From NCBI RefSeq assembly GCF_003346515.1, contig NZ_QQNA01000021.1, forward strand, positions 1 to 64,000: a DNA stretch of 64,000 nt, given 5' to 3'. Shown in pieces: positions 8,828 to 19,305 of this stretch. Within the stretch, counting starts at the first letter, position 1; each line of letters starts with the position of its first letter. The position numbers and the translations under genes are program-made. Below the pieces are notes generated by a model. The model saw nothing but the letters and a program-made list of their open reading frames with translations. It was not told where the DNA came from and searched no databases. Origin of the DNA: Streptomyces corynorhini (lineage in GTDB: Bacteria > Actinomycetota > Actinomycetes > Streptomycetales > Streptomycetaceae).

Positions 8828-11800
8828 GTGTCGTCTCAGTCCCCCAGTAACGCGAGCATCTCGACCGACGAAGACGGGCAGGGCAAGAACCCTGCCGCGG
8901 CCTTCGGAGCCAATGAATGGCTCGTCGACGAGATCTACCAGCAGTACCTCCAGGATCCGAACTCGGTCGACCGTGCCTGGTGGGACTTCTTCGCCGACTA
9001 CAAGCCGGGCACCTCCGGCGCGGCGGAAAAGTCCGGCGACGCGTCCGCAGCCGCGGGGGCTGCGGTACCCGCCTCGCCGGCCGCACCGGCCCAGCCACCC
9101 GTCGCGCGGCCCGCTGCCGCCGCTCCGGCTCCGGCTCCCGCCAAGGCCGCCGCACCGGCGCCCGCCGCGGCACCGGCCCCGGCTCCCGCACCGGCCGCCC
9201 GGCCCGCGCAGGCGGCCCCGGCCCCCGCGCGGCCCGCGCCCGCCGCGAAGCCCGCCGCCGCCCCGGCGCCGGTGAAGGCGAAGCCCGCCGCGGGCGGCGG
9301 CGATTCCGCCGAGGCACCGGCCGGTCCCGAGTTCCTGACGCTGCGCGGCCCGTCCGCCGCCGTCGCGAAGAACATGAGCGCCTCGCTGGAGGTGCCCACC
9401 GCCACCTCGGTGCGCGCCGTCCCGGTCAAGCTCCTCTTCGACAACCGCATCGTCATCAACAACCACCTGAAGCGCGCGCGGGGCGGCAAGATCTCCTTCA
9501 CGCACCTCATCGGGTACGCGATGGTGCAGGCGATCAAGGCCATGCCGTCGATGAACCACTCCTTCGCGGAGAAGGACGGCAAGCCGACCCTGGTCAAGCC
9601 GGAGCACATCAACTTCGGGCTCGCCATCGACCTGGTGAAGGCCAACGGCGACCGTCAGCTCGTCGTCGCGGGCATCAAGAAGGCCGAGACGCTCAACTTC
9701 TTCGAGTTCTGGCAGGCGTACGAGGACATCGTCCGCCGCGCCCGGGGCAACAAGCTGACGATGGACGACTTCACCGGCGTCACGGTCTCGCTGACCAACC
9801 CCGGCGGCCTGGGCACCGTCCACTCCGTGCCGCGTCTGATGCCCGGTCAGTCGGTCATCATGGGCGTCGGCTCGATGGACTACCCCGCCGAGTTCCAGGG
9901 CACTTCGCAGGACACCCTGAACAAGCTGGGCATCTCCAAGGTGATGACCCTGACGTCGACCTACGACCACCGGGTCATCCAGGGCGCTGCCTCGGGCGAG
10001 TTCCTGCGGATCGTCAGTCAGCTGCTGCTCGGCGAGAACGAGTTCTACGACGAGATCTTCAAGGCGCTGCGCATCCCCTACGAGCCGGTCCGCTGGCTCA
10101 AGGACATCGACGCGTCGCACGACGAGGACGTCACCAAGCCCGCCCGGGTCTTCGAGCTGATCCACTCCTACCGGGTGCGCGGCCACGTCATGGCCGACAC
10201 GGACCCGCTGGACTACCTCCAGCGCAAGCACCCCGACCTCGACATCACCGAGCACGGGCTCACGCTGTGGGACCTGGAGCGCGAGTTCGCGGTCGGCGGC
10301 TTCGCCGGCAAGTCGATGATGAAGCTGCGCGACATCCTGGGCGTGCTGCGCGACTCGTACTGCCGCACCACCGGCATCGAGTTCATGCACATCCAGGACC
10401 CGAAGCAGCGCAAGTGGCTCCAGGACCGCATCGAGCGCGGCGCGCACGCCAAGCCGGAGCGCGAGGAGCAGCTGCGGATCCTGCGCAGGCTGAACGCCGC
10501 CGAGGCGTTCGAGACGTTCCTGCAGACGAAGTACGTCGGCCAGAAGCGCTTCTCGCTGGAGGGCGGCGAGTCCGTCATCCCGCTGCTCGACGCGGTGATC
10601 GACTCCGCCGCCGAGTCGCGTCTCGACGAGGTCGTCATCGGTATGGCCCACCGCGGCCGGCTGAACGTGCTGGCGAACATCGTCGGCAAGTCCTACGCCC
10701 AGATCTTCCGCGAGTTCGAGGGCAACCTCGACCCGAAGTCGATGCACGGCTCCGGCGACGTCAAGTACCACCTGGGCGCCGAGGGCACCTTCACCGGTCT
10801 GGACGGCGAGCAGATCAAGGTCTCGCTGGCCGCGAACCCCTCGCACCTGGAGGCGGTCGACCCGGTCCTGGAGGGCATCGCCCGCGCCAAGCAGGACATC
10901 ATCAACAAGGGCGGTACGGACTTCACGGTCCTGCCGCTGGCGCTCCACGGCGACGCGGCCTTCGCGGGCCAGGGCGTCGTCGCCGAGACGCTCAACATGT
11001 CGCAGCTGCGCGGCTACCGCACCGGCGGCACCGTCCACATCGTGATCAACAACCAGGTCGGCTTCACCGCGGCCCCGGAGGCGTCGCGCTCCTCCATGTA
11101 CGCCACCGACGTGGCCCGCATGATCGAGGCGCCGATCATCCATGTGAACGGTGACGACCCGGAGGCCGTCGTCCGGGTCGGGCGGCTCGCCTTCGAGTTC
11201 CGCCAGACGTTCAACAAGGACGTCGTGATCGACCTCATCTGCTACCGCCGCCGCGGTCACAACGAGGGCGACAACCCGCAGTTCACCAACCCGCAGATGG
11301 TCCGCCTGATCGACAAGAAGCGCTCGGTGCGCAAGCTCTACACCGAGTCGCTGATCGGCCGCGGCGACATCACGCTGGAAGAGGCGGAGCAGGCGCTCCA
11401 GGACTTCCAGGGGCAGCTGGAGAAGGTCTTCGCCGAGGTCCGCGAGGCCACCTCGCACGCTGGCCCGACGCATATCCCGGACGTCCAGGCGGAGTTCCCG
11501 GTCGCGGTGACGACGGCGGTCTCCCAGGAGGTCGTCAAGCGGATCGCCGAGTCGCAGGTCAACATCCCCGACACGGTCACCGTCCATCCGCGTCTGATGC
11601 CGCAGCTGCTGCGCCGCGCCTCCTCCGTGGAGGACGGCACGATCGACTGGGGCATGGGCGAGACCCTCGCCATCGGCTCGCTGCTGATGGAGGGCACCCC
11701 GGTCCGGCTCTCCGGCCAGGACACCCGCCGCGGTACGTTCGGCCAGCGCCACGCGGTCCTGGTCGACCAGGGCACCGGCGAGGACTACACCCCGCTCCAG

Positions 11801-12691
11801 TACCTGACGGACGAGCAGGCCCGTTACAACGTCTACGACTCGCTGCTCAGCGAGTACGCGGCGATGGGCTTCGAGTACGGCTACTCGCTGGCCAGGCCGG
11901 ACGCGCTGGTCATGTGGGAGGCGCAGTTCGGTGACTTCGTCAACGGCGCGCAGTCCGTCGTGGACGAGTTCATCTCGTCGGCCGAGCAGAAGTGGGGCCA
12001 GACCTCGGGCGTCACGCTGCTGCTGCCGCACGGCTACGAGGGCCAGGGCCCGGACCACTCGTCCGCGCGCCCCGAGCGCTTCCTCCAGATGTGCGCGCAG
12101 AACAACATGACGGTCGCCGTGCCGACCCTGCCGTCGAACTACTTCCACCTGCTGCGCTGGCAGGTCCACAACCCGCACCACAAGCCGCTCGTCGTCTTCA
12201 CCCCGAAGTCGATGCTGCGTCTGAAGGCCGCGGCGTCCAAGGCGGAGGAGTTCACCACCGGCGGCTTCCGCCCGGTGATCGGCGACGAGGCCGTGGACCC
12301 GAACGCGGTCCGCAAGGTCGTCTTCTGCACCGGCAAGGTCTACTACGACCTGGACGCCGAGCGGCGGAAGCGCGGCGTCACGGACACCGCGATCCTGCGG
12401 CTGGAGCGGCTGTACCCGCTGCCGGGTACGGAGCTGCAGGCCGAGATCGCCAAGTTCCCGAACGCCGAGAAGTACCTGTGGGCGCAGGAGGAGCCGGCGA
12501 ACCAGGGTGCGTGGCCGTTCATCGCGCTCAACCTGATCGACCACCTCGACCTGGCGGTCGGCGCCGACATCCCGCACGGCGAGCGGCTGCGGCGCATCTC
12601 GCGCCCGCACTCCTCGTCGCCCGCGGTCGGCTCGGCCAAGCGCCACCAGGCGGAGCAGCAGCAGCTGGTCAGCGAGGTCTTCGACGCCTGA
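8828..12691 (+). CDS. kgd: Multifunctional 2-oxoglutarate decarboxylase/dehydrogenase (E1/E2-like, Kgd type)
   Basis: This is a TCA-cycle enzyme of the actinobacterial Kgd type in which an E2 acyltransferase domain is fused to a ThDP-dependent E1. The 1287-residue product begins with the characteristic [13 protein letters not shown] helix. It continues with a long Ala/Pro-rich linker (about 65-155) and an E2 succinyltransferase-like core (about 165-400, motif [10 protein letters not shown]). The E1 part has [20 protein letters not shown] and [14 protein letters not shown]. There is no lipoyl domain, as is normal for this class. The GTG at 8828 gives the start MSSQSPS; an in-frame TTG at 8777 would add 17 residues with poor support. 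It ends in a strong shared terminator. Confidence 0.95.
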   Translation: MSSQSPSNASISTDEDGQGKNPAAAFGANEWLVDEIYQQYLQDPNSVDRAWWDFFADYKPGTSGAAEKSGDASAAAGAAVPASPAAPAQPPVARPAAAAPAPAPAKAAAPAPAAAPAPAPAPAARPAQAAPAPARPAPAAKPAAAPAPVKAKPAAGGGDSAEAPAGPEFLTLRGPSAAVAKNMSASLEVPTATSVRAVPVKLLFDNRIVINNHLKRARGGKISFTHLIGYAMVQAIKAMPSMNHSFAEKDGKPTLVKPEHINFGLAIDLVKANGDRQLVVAGIKKAETLNFFEFWQAYEDIVRRARGNKLTMDDFTGVTVSLTNPGGLGTVHSVPRLMPGQSVIMGVGSMDYPAEFQGTSQDTLNKLGISKVMTLTSTYDHRVIQGAASGEFLRIVSQLLLGENEFYDEIFKALRIPYEPVRWLKDIDASHDEDVTKPARVFELIHSYRVRGHVMADTDPLDYLQRKHPDLDITEHGLTLWDLEREFAVGGFAGKSMMKLRDILGVLRDSYCRTTGIEFMHIQDPKQRKWLQDRIERGAHAKPEREEQLRILRRLNAAEAFETFLQTKYVGQKRFSLEGGESVIPLLDAVIDSAAESRLDEVVIGMAHRGRLNVLANIVGKSYAQIFREFEGNLDPKSMHGSGDVKYHLGAEGTFTGLDGEQIKVSLAANPSHLEAVDPVLEGIARAKQDIINKGGTDFTVLPLALHGDAAFAGQGVVAETLNMSQLRGYRTGGTVHIVINNQVGFTAAPEASRSSMYATDVARMIEAPIIHVNGDDPEAVVRVGRLAFEFRQTFNKDVVIDLICYRRRGHNEGDNPQFTNPQMVRLIDKKRSVRKLYTESLIGRGDITLEEAEQALQDFQGQLEKVFAEVREATSHAGPTHIPDVQAEFPVAVTTAVSQEVVKRIAESQVNIPDTVTVHPRLMPQLLRRASSVEDGTIDWGMGETLAIGSLLMEGTPVRLSGQDTRRGTFGQRHAVLVDQGTGEDYTPLQYLTDEQARYNVYDSLLSEYAAMGFEYGYSLARPDALVMWEAQFGDFVNGAQSVVDEFISSAEQKWGQTSGVTLLLPHGYEGQGPDHSSARPERFLQMCAQNNMTVAVPTLPSNYFHLLRWQVHNPHHKPLVVFTPKSMLRLKAAASKAEEFTTGGFRPVIGDEAVDPNAVRKVVFCTGKVYYDLDAERRKRGVTDTAILRLERLYPLPGTELQAEIAKFPNAEKYLWAQEEPANQGAWPFIALNLIDHLDLAVGADIPHGERLRRISRPHSSSPAVGSAKRHQAEQQQLVSEVFDA

Positions 12692-12699
12692 CCCGCGCC

Positions 12700-12758
12700 C
12701 GTACGCCGGAGGGCCCGGTCCCGCGATCAGCTCGCGGGGCCGGGCCCTCCGGCGTACG
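12700..12758. terminator. Bidirectional hairpin terminator
   Basis: A 19-bp outer stem (12700-12718 with 12740-12758) and an inner GC stem form a near-perfect hairpin. It lies between the convergent kgd and fxsT genes, 9 bases after the kgd stop. Confidence 0.9.
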
Positions 12759-12772
12759 GACAGCGCCGCCGT

Positions 12773-15700
12773 TCAGACGATGGGCGGCTCGAAGTCCCAG
12801 TACGGGCGGTTGCGCGAGCGGGCCGCGACGGTGTGGACGTGCTGCGCGCCCAGCGTCGCCACCAGGTCGTCCAGCGCCTCCCCCTCGGTCTTCTCGGCGC
12901 GCTGCACGTCCCGCAGCGCCCGCAGGTCGGCCGCGTGCGCGATCCGGGCGGAGAGCGTGAGCGGATGGGTGCGGCCGAGGGTCTCGGTGGCGCGGACGAT
13001 GGTGTCGCCGGTCAGCGCGGCGGCGCCCTCCGGGTCGCCGACGATGTTGCGCAGCGCCGAGGCGTTGATGGCGCAGCCCAGCGTCCAGGGGTGGCGCTCC
13101 CCCACCGCGCCGGTCATGTCGCTCAGGGCGGTCTCCATCAGGAGGTGGGCCTGGTCGCGCTCGCCGACGTTGCGCAGGATCAGCGCGTGGTTGCCGCGGG
13201 TCCCGGCGAGGAAGGGGTGTCCCTCGCCGAGCATGTCCAGATAGCCGGCGACGACCTGTTCGCTTATCGCCCTGGCCTGGTCGATGTCGCCGTGCTCGCG
13301 GGCGAAACAGCTCTGGGACGCGGCGAACATCATGGTCAGCGGGTCGTGTTCGCCCAGGACCCGTTCGCAGCTCTCCAGGACCTGGGTGAGCAGCTCGGCG
13401 GCCCTGCCGCGTTCACCCGAACGGTAGTGGCACAGCGCGAGGTTGTGCTCGGCGCGCAGCGTCTGCGGGTTGTCCCGGCCCATCACGATGCGGTGGACGC
13501 GCACGCTCTGCGACTGGAGCGACTCCGCCTCGCTGTAGCGGCCGAGGAGCCGCAGGTCGGTGGCGTAGTTGATCTCCGAGAAGAGGGTCCAGGCGTGGCG
13601 CGGGCGCAGCAGTTGCCGCAGGGCCTCCAGGGTGCGCCGGTTGAGGTCGAGGGACTCCTCGTAACGGCCGAACAGCCGCAGGGTGACGGCCAGGTTGTTC
13701 TGCGCGCTCAGGGTGCGCGCGTCCTGCTCGCCGACGAGTTCGCGGTAGGCGGCGACGAGCCGGCCGGAGATCTCGTACGCCTCGTCGTAGCGGCCGAGGC
13801 CGCGCAGGTCGGCGGCGAGTCCGCCCGCCGCGCGCAGGTACTCCAGGTCCTGCGGGCCGCGTTCGGCGCGCAGCTGTTCGGCGGCGGCGCGCTCGATGGC
13901 CTCGGTGCCCGCGTAGTCGCCGACGGCGCGCAGCACGTTGGCGTAGTGGTAGCTGAGGTCCCAGATCCTCGGGTGGGTGTCGCCGAGGAGCCGCTTCCAG
14001 GCCGCCATGGCGCGCCTGCCGAGGTTGATGCCCGCCCGGTACTCGCCCGAGAGATACAGGTAGCGCAGGCAGTTGAGGACCAGGGTGTGCACGTCGGGGT
14101 CGGTGCTCTTGAGGACGTCGGCCCACTTGAGATGCGGGGTGATCTCCGCGTACCGGGGCCACAGCCGGGTGTCGGTGGGGCGGCCGGGGTCGGCGGCGAC
14201 CAGTGCGCGGCGGACGACCTCGATGAAGTCGCCGTGGTCCTGGGCGGGCATGTCCTGGTGGACGATCTGGTGGACCATGCGGTGCATGTAGAGGGTGTCG
14301 CCCGCGCCGCCGGGCCCGTTCTCCCCGACCTGGTCCCTGACCTCGCGCTCGCCGACCCCGGCGGCGCGCACCACCGCGTACTGCCGGAGTTTGTTGATCG
14401 CGCGCGTCCAGCGCACCGGGTCGTCGACCAGACCGCGCAGCTTCTCGGGGAGGGTGTCCGCGGGCAGGTCGCGCACCAGCCGTACGGGGATGGCGCCCGG
14501 CGCGAAGAACGTGCACAGCCGCAGCAGGTCCACGGATTCGGGCACGGTCTCGCGGAGCTTGTTGAGCAGTATCGACCAGCCGGTCTGGAAGGCGAGCGGG
14601 AAGTCGGCGGAGACCCGTACGACGTCCTGGTCGATGCCGCCCCTGAGCAGCTCGATGTACTGGTCGACGGTCATGTCGGAGTCGTTGAGCCAGCCGGCCG
14701 TCTGGTCGAGCAGCAGCGGCAGGTCCTCCAGCGCGCCCGCGAGCTGCGCGGCCTCGCCGTAGCTCAGGCGCGGGGCGCGGCGCCGGACGAAGGCGACGGA
14801 TTCGTCGCGGTCGTAGACCGGGACCTCCATCAGGGCGCTGTTGTGTTCGCCCCACTCCGGATTGCGGGCGGTGATCAGCACATGGCCGGGCCCGGTCGGC
14901 ACCAGGTCCCAGATCTGGTCGGGTTCGTCGGCGCCGTCGAAGACCAGCAGCCAGCGGCTGTACGGGTCGCCGCGGCGCAGCGCGTCGCGCGAGGCGCGCA
15001 GCCGCTCGCCGTACTCGACGCCGGTGGACAGGCCGAGCGCGGGGGCGAGTTCGGCGAGGCGCTGGCGGCAGCTGACCCGCTTGTCGGCGGCGATCCACCA
15101 GATGACGTCGTACTCGGCGCCGAAGCGGTACACGTACTCGGCGGCGAGCTGGGTCTTGCCGACGCCGGACATGCCGTGGAGGGTGACCACACCGGCGCCC
15201 CGGCCCGCTTGCTGCAACGCGTTGTAGGCGTCGTTGAGCAGCGTCTCGCGGCCCGTGAAGCGGGTGTTACGGCGTGGGACGCCGCCCCACACGTCGGGGA
15301 CGTCGGCCGGGTAGCGGGGGCCGAGCCGGGTGTCGCCGTGCGCGGGTACGGGGGCGGTCGGCAGGCCGAGGCGGGTCAGGACGCGCCGCTCGGCCTCCGT
15401 CTCGCCGACCGTGGTCAGGTCGGCCGCGGCGAAGACGGTGGTGGCGCTGGGCAGCGGGGCGGTGGTGACGGAGACGGCGGCGAACCGGTCGCGCGCGGGC
15501 TCCACCACGGCGCGCAGGGCGCTGTTCCACTCGTCGTGGCCGCGCGGGCCGAGCTGGAAGTACCAGTCGCTGAGGATGACCAGGACGGGGCCGGGCGCGA
15601 GCAGCAGATCGCGCAGATACTCCTCCAGCGGGGTGTCGTCCAGCGGATACCAGCGCTGGTAGACCACCGAGAGGCCGCGGCGCTCCAGACGGTCCCCGAT

Positions 15701-15790
15701 CCAGGCCGCCCAGGCCCGGTTGAACCCGGCGAAGCTGATGGTGACAACCTGCGGCCCGGTGGCGTCAACTTGCTTGTGTGCTCCGGGCAT
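12773..15790 (-). CDS. fxsT: FxSxx-COOH system TPR/NB-ARC protein (FxsT type) with TIR-like N-terminus
   Basis: This 1005-residue STAND NTPase has three parts. Residues about 15-125 form a TIR-like domain (VTISFAGFNRAWAAWI, VVYQRW, VLVILSDWYF). An NB-ARC ATPase follows, with P-loop GMSGVGKT at 206-213 and Walker B WLLVFDGADEP. The C-terminal half is TPR repeats with recurrent GRYEES/GEYRAG helical hairpins. This is the architecture of FxsT proteins found beside FxsB radical SAM maturases. Its exact role (sensing or signalling tied to the RiPP) is unknown. The ATG at 15790 follows AGGGAGA. It is the last gene of a minus-strand operon, 79 bp after the HExxH gene. Confidence 0.85.
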   Translation of the reverse strand: MPGAHKQVDATGPQVVTISFAGFNRAWAAWIGDRLERRGLSVVYQRWYPLDDTPLEEYLRDLLLAPGPVLVILSDWYFQLGPRGHDEWNSALRAVVEPARDRFAAVSVTTAPLPSATTVFAAADLTTVGETEAERRVLTRLGLPTAPVPAHGDTRLGPRYPADVPDVWGGVPRRNTRFTGRETLLNDAYNALQQAGRGAGVVTLHGMSGVGKTQLAAEYVYRFGAEYDVIWWIAADKRVSCRQRLAELAPALGLSTGVEYGERLRASRDALRRGDPYSRWLLVFDGADEPDQIWDLVPTGPGHVLITARNPEWGEHNSALMEVPVYDRDESVAFVRRRAPRLSYGEAAQLAGALEDLPLLLDQTAGWLNDSDMTVDQYIELLRGGIDQDVVRVSADFPLAFQTGWSILLNKLRETVPESVDLLRLCTFFAPGAIPVRLVRDLPADTLPEKLRGLVDDPVRWTRAINKLRQYAVVRAAGVGEREVRDQVGENGPGGAGDTLYMHRMVHQIVHQDMPAQDHGDFIEVVRRALVAADPGRPTDTRLWPRYAEITPHLKWADVLKSTDPDVHTLVLNCLRYLYLSGEYRAGINLGRRAMAAWKRLLGDTHPRIWDLSYHYANVLRAVGDYAGTEAIERAAAEQLRAERGPQDLEYLRAAGGLAADLRGLGRYDEAYEISGRLVAAYRELVGEQDARTLSAQNNLAVTLRLFGRYEESLDLNRRTLEALRQLLRPRHAWTLFSEINYATDLRLLGRYSEAESLQSQSVRVHRIVMGRDNPQTLRAEHNLALCHYRSGERGRAAELLTQVLESCERVLGEHDPLTMMFAASQSCFAREHGDIDQARAISEQVVAGYLDMLGEGHPFLAGTRGNHALILRNVGERDQAHLLMETALSDMTGAVGERHPWTLGCAINASALRNIVGDPEGAAALTGDTIVRATETLGRTHPLTLSARIAHAADLRALRDVQRAEKTEGEALDDLVATLGAQHVHTVAARSRNRPYWDFEPPIV

Positions 15791-15869
15791 TCAACCGTCT
15801 CCCTGCGTCGTCATACGCCCTTTTAACATACCCCTGCGCCCCATGGATCGATCCTTTCGCCGTGCCGCT

Positions 15870-17255
15870 TCACGTTCCGTTCCTTTGGCGCCAGATCATG
15901 CGTGCCGTACGCACGTATGCCGCCGCCCTGACGCGGTGTCCGGCGGGTGGCGGGTGCGCGGAGAGCCGGTGGTAGACGGCGATCATCTCGTTGACGACCG
16001 CGCGTCCCTCGCGCGTCAGCGCGCCGGAGCCGGCGAGTACGGGCAGGACCGCGCCGACCTGTTCGTGGCAGCGGGCGTGCTCGGCCCAGCACTGGTCGCT
16101 CCGGGAGGGCCGCTCGGCGCCGAGGGCGAGGCGCTGCCAGTAGTCGGCGAGCGCGAGATGGGAGTAGGCGCCCTGGAGGAGTCCGTCGAAGGGCCGCAGG
16201 TCGGAGCGCCAGGGCGCGAAGTGGCGTGGGGTGGCGTCCTCGTGGTGCAGCGGGACGAGGGCGGTGAGGGCGGCGAGTTTGGTGTGCTGGAGTTCGTGCA
16301 CGAGGGTCGCGGCGAGGTGGTCGGGGGTGGCGGGTCTGCTGCTGAGGACCGCGCCGAACGCCTCGCGGCGGGTGGCGCTGCACTGCGCGGGTCCTTCGCC
16401 GGAGGGCGCGGAGCCGGGGGGCGGGCGCAGCGGTACGAGGCAGCGCAGCAGGGCCGCCGCCTCGGCGGCCCGGTGGGCGCCGCCGGCCGCCAGCGCGGGG
16501 CCGGTGCGCGGCCACAGCCGCGCCCAGCCCGCGCGCTCGGCCGGGTCGGGGCCGGTGGCGGCGGACAGGCCGGGCCGCCGGGTGCCGGGGGGCGCGACGC
16601 GGTACGGGTCGAGGTCGTCGAGGTGGACGGGCGGGGCGCCCTCCCGCAGCGGCTCCAGCGCGAGCACGGGCTGCCAGCGCGGGTCCGCGGAGCGCGGGAC
16701 GTCGCGGGCCGCTTCCAGGGTGAGCGGCGCCGCGCCGTCCTGCCGTACCGTCAGCCGCGTCTCGGCCAGGGTGATGTCGACGGGGGCCGAGGGGCCCGGC
16801 GTGGTGCGCAGCGCGCCCAGGGTGGGCAGGACGAGCGGTCCTGCGGGCGCCGCGAGCCGGACGGTGAACGGCAGCCCGGCCCGGATCGCGGCGGCGGCGG
16901 CCAGCGCGCCGAAGTACCCGAGGTCCGCGGCGAGTTCCGGGGTGGGGGCGCGGGCGGTGAGCCCGCGCAGACAGCGCTGCGCCCACGGTCCGGCGAACGG
17001 GTGGAGCAGGACGGCGCGTACGGCGGCGCGGTCGGCGCGGTCGGCCTCCTCCAGCAGCGCCCAGTGCTCGCGCGGCCCGGCGGCCGGTTCGGCCGGGCGC
17101 GGGGCCGCCGGGGCGGCGGTCGCCGCGTCGAGCAGGGCGCGCAGCAGGATCAGCCGCCGGGTGTGCTGGTCGCGTACGAGCAGCGCGAGGGCGTCCGTGC
17201 CGCCTTCCGTGCGGCCGAGTTCGCGCAGCGCCCGCTCGGGGACGGCCGGGCTCAC
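15870..17255 (-). CDS. HExxH-motif peptide hydroxylase-like protein
   Basis: This 461-residue protein carries HELQHTKL with His320 and His324, the signature of the HExxH (2-oxoglutarate-dependent peptide beta-hydroxylase type) proteins that accompany or fuse to FxsB. Residues downstream (WAEHARCHEQ and VVNEMIAVYHRL) may supply further ligands. Its predicted job is to modify the RiPP precursor before or after cyclophane formation; this is inferred from context. The GTG at 17255 overlaps the fxsB stop by 4 bases (GTGA). A longer in-frame extension exists, but it lies antisense-free within fxsB and has no start advantage. Helices rich in Ala/Arg fill the N-terminal half. Confidence 0.75.
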   Translation of the reverse strand: MSPAVPERALRELGRTEGGTDALALLVRDQHTRRLILLRALLDAATAAPAAPRPAEPAAGPREHWALLEEADRADRAAVRAVLLHPFAGPWAQRCLRGLTARAPTPELAADLGYFGALAAAAAIRAGLPFTVRLAAPAGPLVLPTLGALRTTPGPSAPVDITLAETRLTVRQDGAAPLTLEAARDVPRSADPRWQPVLALEPLREGAPPVHLDDLDPYRVAPPGTRRPGLSAATGPDPAERAGWARLWPRTGPALAAGGAHRAAEAAALLRCLVPLRPPPGSAPSGEGPAQCSATRREAFGAVLSSRPATPDHLAATLVHELQHTKLAALTALVPLHHEDATPRHFAPWRSDLRPFDGLLQGAYSHLALADYWQRLALGAERPSRSDQCWAEHARCHEQVGAVLPVLAGSGALTREGRAVVNEMIAVYHRLSAHPPPAGHRVRAAAYVRTARMIWRQRNGT

Positions 17256-18439
17256 GCCGCGGCTCCCGCCAGGGCGGCGGCGGCGTGGCGGATCAGCCGG
17301 TCGAGGTCGGCGCAGTAGACGGAGGGGTGCCGGAACCCTTGGCCTGAGCGGTAGCGGTGGGCGTAGTGGCCGCCGCCGCAGACCGTGAGCAGCGGGCAGG
17401 CCAGGCAGCCGTCGGCGAGGGCGGCCGGGCCCGCCTGGCGGGCGGCGATCCCGGGGTGGCGCAGGGCGTCGTCGAAGCTGTGGCGGAAGATGTCGAGTCC
17501 GGTGGCGGCGGCCGTGTCGTAGGCGGACTTGAGGGAGTCGACCTGCTCGATCGCGCCGTCCGTCTCGACCACGACGGCGTTGAGGGGGTCGAGCCCGAGC
17601 GATTCGGTGGCGCCCGGCAGTCCGAGCAGCAGCGCGAGGCACTCCTCGAAGAGCCGGATCCTGGTCTCCCGCCGTCCGGCCCGCCACCAGCGGTCGAAGA
17701 CGGCGGTGAGCCAGTCGCCGTACGGGGTGGGGCGGCCCGGATCGGCGAGCCGGTGTGCGGGCAGGCCGGGCGGCGGGCTGGTCCAGTTGGCGTGCGGGAG
17801 CAGCAGGTCGAGGGCGGGCGGGCGCAGTTCGAGCAGCGACTCGTACATCTCGACGGGGTCGGTGCGCGGGTCGACGACGGTGAGGATGCCCGCGTAGGCG
17901 TCGGGGTGGCGCGTGGCGAGCAGCCGGGCGCCGCGCGCGGCGGCGGGCCAGGAGGGGCGGCCGGCGTGGTCGGTGCGCTGGGTGTTGTGGGCGGCCCGGC
18001 CGCCGTCGAGGCTGATGCCGACGCGGACGGCGTGCCGGGCGAGGGTGGCGGTGCGGCGCTCGGTGAGCAGGGTGCCGTTGGTCTGGACGGTGACGCTCAC
18101 CGTACGGTCCGCTCCGGCCCGCTCCCGTACGTCGCGCGCGAAGGCCGCCAGCCGTCCGGCGCCCGCGAGCAGCGGCTCGCCGCCGTGCAGGACGAGGGCG
18201 AGGTCGCGCAGTCCGTGGCGGGCGGCGTGCTCGGCGATACGGACCGCGGTGCGCTCCAGCACCTGGGGCGAGGCGGCGGCGGGCCGCTCGCGCCAGGTGC
18301 GGTCGGGGCCCGCGTACAGGTAGCAGTAGCGGCAGGCGAGGTTGCAGCGGCCGTGGACCTTCACGATGAACTGCCCGAAGGGCACGGGGGTGTCAGGGGC
18401 GGGCCCGTTCGGCGTCGTCGGCACCGGTCGTGACACCAC
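17252..18439 (-). CDS. fxsB: FxsB-family cyclophane-forming radical SAM/SPASM maturase
   Basis: This 395-residue radical SAM enzyme would install a carbon-carbon cyclophane in an FxSxx-COOH precursor peptide. The [4Fe-4S]-SAM motif is CNLACRYC (Cys32, 36, 39) in the sequence KVHGRCNLACRYCYLY. HGGEPLL (radical SAM GGE motif), VQTNGTLL and GISLDGG follow. The C-terminus holds a SPASM-like cysteine set (GCLACPLLTVCGGGHYAHRY and VYC). The GTG at 18439 lies just after GGGGAGG; a second GTG follows in the next codon. It starts an operon with the HExxH protein and FxsT, yet no precursor gene lies immediately upstream. Confidence 0.9.
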   Translation of the reverse strand: MVSRPVPTTPNGPAPDTPVPFGQFIVKVHGRCNLACRYCYLYAGPDRTWRERPAAASPQVLERTAVRIAEHAARHGLRDLALVLHGGEPLLAGAGRLAAFARDVRERAGADRTVSVTVQTNGTLLTERRTATLARHAVRVGISLDGGRAAHNTQRTDHAGRPSWPAAARGARLLATRHPDAYAGILTVVDPRTDPVEMYESLLELRPPALDLLLPHANWTSPPPGLPAHRLADPGRPTPYGDWLTAVFDRWWRAGRRETRIRLFEECLALLLGLPGATESLGLDPLNAVVVETDGAIEQVDSLKSAYDTAAATGLDIFRHSFDDALRHPGIAARQAGPAALADGCLACPLLTVCGGGHYAHRYRSGQGFRHPSVYCADLDRLIRHAAAALAGAAA

Positions 18440-18611
18440 GCGTCCTCCCCCCTCCGGGCCGGCCGCACCCTGGGCGTGCGTCCCCCGCGTGTGTTCCTGT
18501 TATGCCCAGGGGGCAAACACGGATGGCCGCGGATTGTCCTGCGCGACCGCCCCCTCACCGCGAAAAGGACCGGCGACGGGCGGTACCGGGTGCCCGCCGT
18601 ACCCGACCCGC

Positions 18612-19265
18612 TCAGGGCGGTTCCGGGCCGGGGGCCGCCCGGCCGCGGTGGCTCACCACCCGCGCGGGAACGCCCGCGACGACCGCGTGCGGTACGACGT
18701 CGCGGGTCACCACCGCGCCCGCGGCGACCACCGCGCCGTGGCCGACGGTGATCCCGGCCAGGACCGTGGCCTGGGCGCCGATCCACACGTCGTCCTGGAT
18801 GTGGATGGGCGCCAGGTCGTGCCCCTGTTCCCGGATCGGCCGGTCGGTGCTGGCGAACCTGTGGTTGCCGCTGTTGATCACGGTGTAGGGGCCGATCAGC
18901 ACCTTGTCCCCGATGCTGACCGGGGCCGGTGCGGTGATGGTGACGCCGCGGTTGATGAACACCTCCGTTCCGACGCAGAGGTTGGCCGGATAGTGCACGG
19001 TGGTGTCGGGGAACACGCAGAGCCCGGGACCGCAGGAGGGCAGGCTCCGCGTGTAGAACCAGGACCGCATCCGCAGCTCCACGCCCACCGAGGACATGCG
19101 GGACAGCCGGTGCTGCAGGAGGTGCCAGGTGTGCGATCCGGTGTCGACGCGCTTCAGCCCGCGTCTGAGCAGTGCGAACTCGCACAGCCGCCACAGCTCA
19201 TGGATCTCGAAGAGCCGCTGGTGGCCCGTCGCTCCCGCTTCGTAGGAGGCCAGCTCCCGTCTCAC
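18612..19265 (-). CDS. Left-handed beta-helix acyltransferase (maltose/galactoside O-acetyltransferase type)
   Basis: This 217-residue protein ends in hexapeptide repeats typical of CoA-dependent O-acetyltransferases: [22 protein letters not shown] with the likely catalytic His, [22 protein letters not shown], and [12 protein letters not shown]. The N-terminal 80 residues are basic and unlike the usual family leader, and may position an acceptor. The GTG start has only a weak ribosome site. It is the last gene of the SARP-led minus-strand operon, 41 bp after the phosphatase. The acceptor is unknown; a glycosylated or hydroxylated small molecule made by the operon is plausible. Confidence 0.8.
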   Translation of the reverse strand: MRRELASYEAGATGHQRLFEIHELWRLCEFALLRRGLKRVDTGSHTWHLLQHRLSRMSSVGVELRMRSWFYTRSLPSCGPGLCVFPDTTVHYPANLCVGTEVFINRGVTITAPAPVSIGDKVLIGPYTVINSGNHRFASTDRPIREQGHDLAPIHIQDDVWIGAQATVLAGITVGHGAVVAAGAVVTRDVVPHAVVAGVPARVVSHRGRAAPGPEPP

Positions 19266-19305
19266 CCGGCGCCCCGACCGGCTGGGGCGTGGGGCGCCAG
19301 GGGTG

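Noticed and set aside
8693..12646. Open frame of about 1317 codons antisense to kgd (and similar ones antisense to lon and fxsT)
   Set aside because: High-GC codon bias in the true gene opens the opposite strand; there is no ribosome site and the composition is unlike a protein.
18500..18600. Minus-strand frame ending F-A-P-W-A-stop just before fxsB, considered as an FxSxx precursor
   Set aside because: It has no start codon in frame, weaker codon bias and Pro at the key position.
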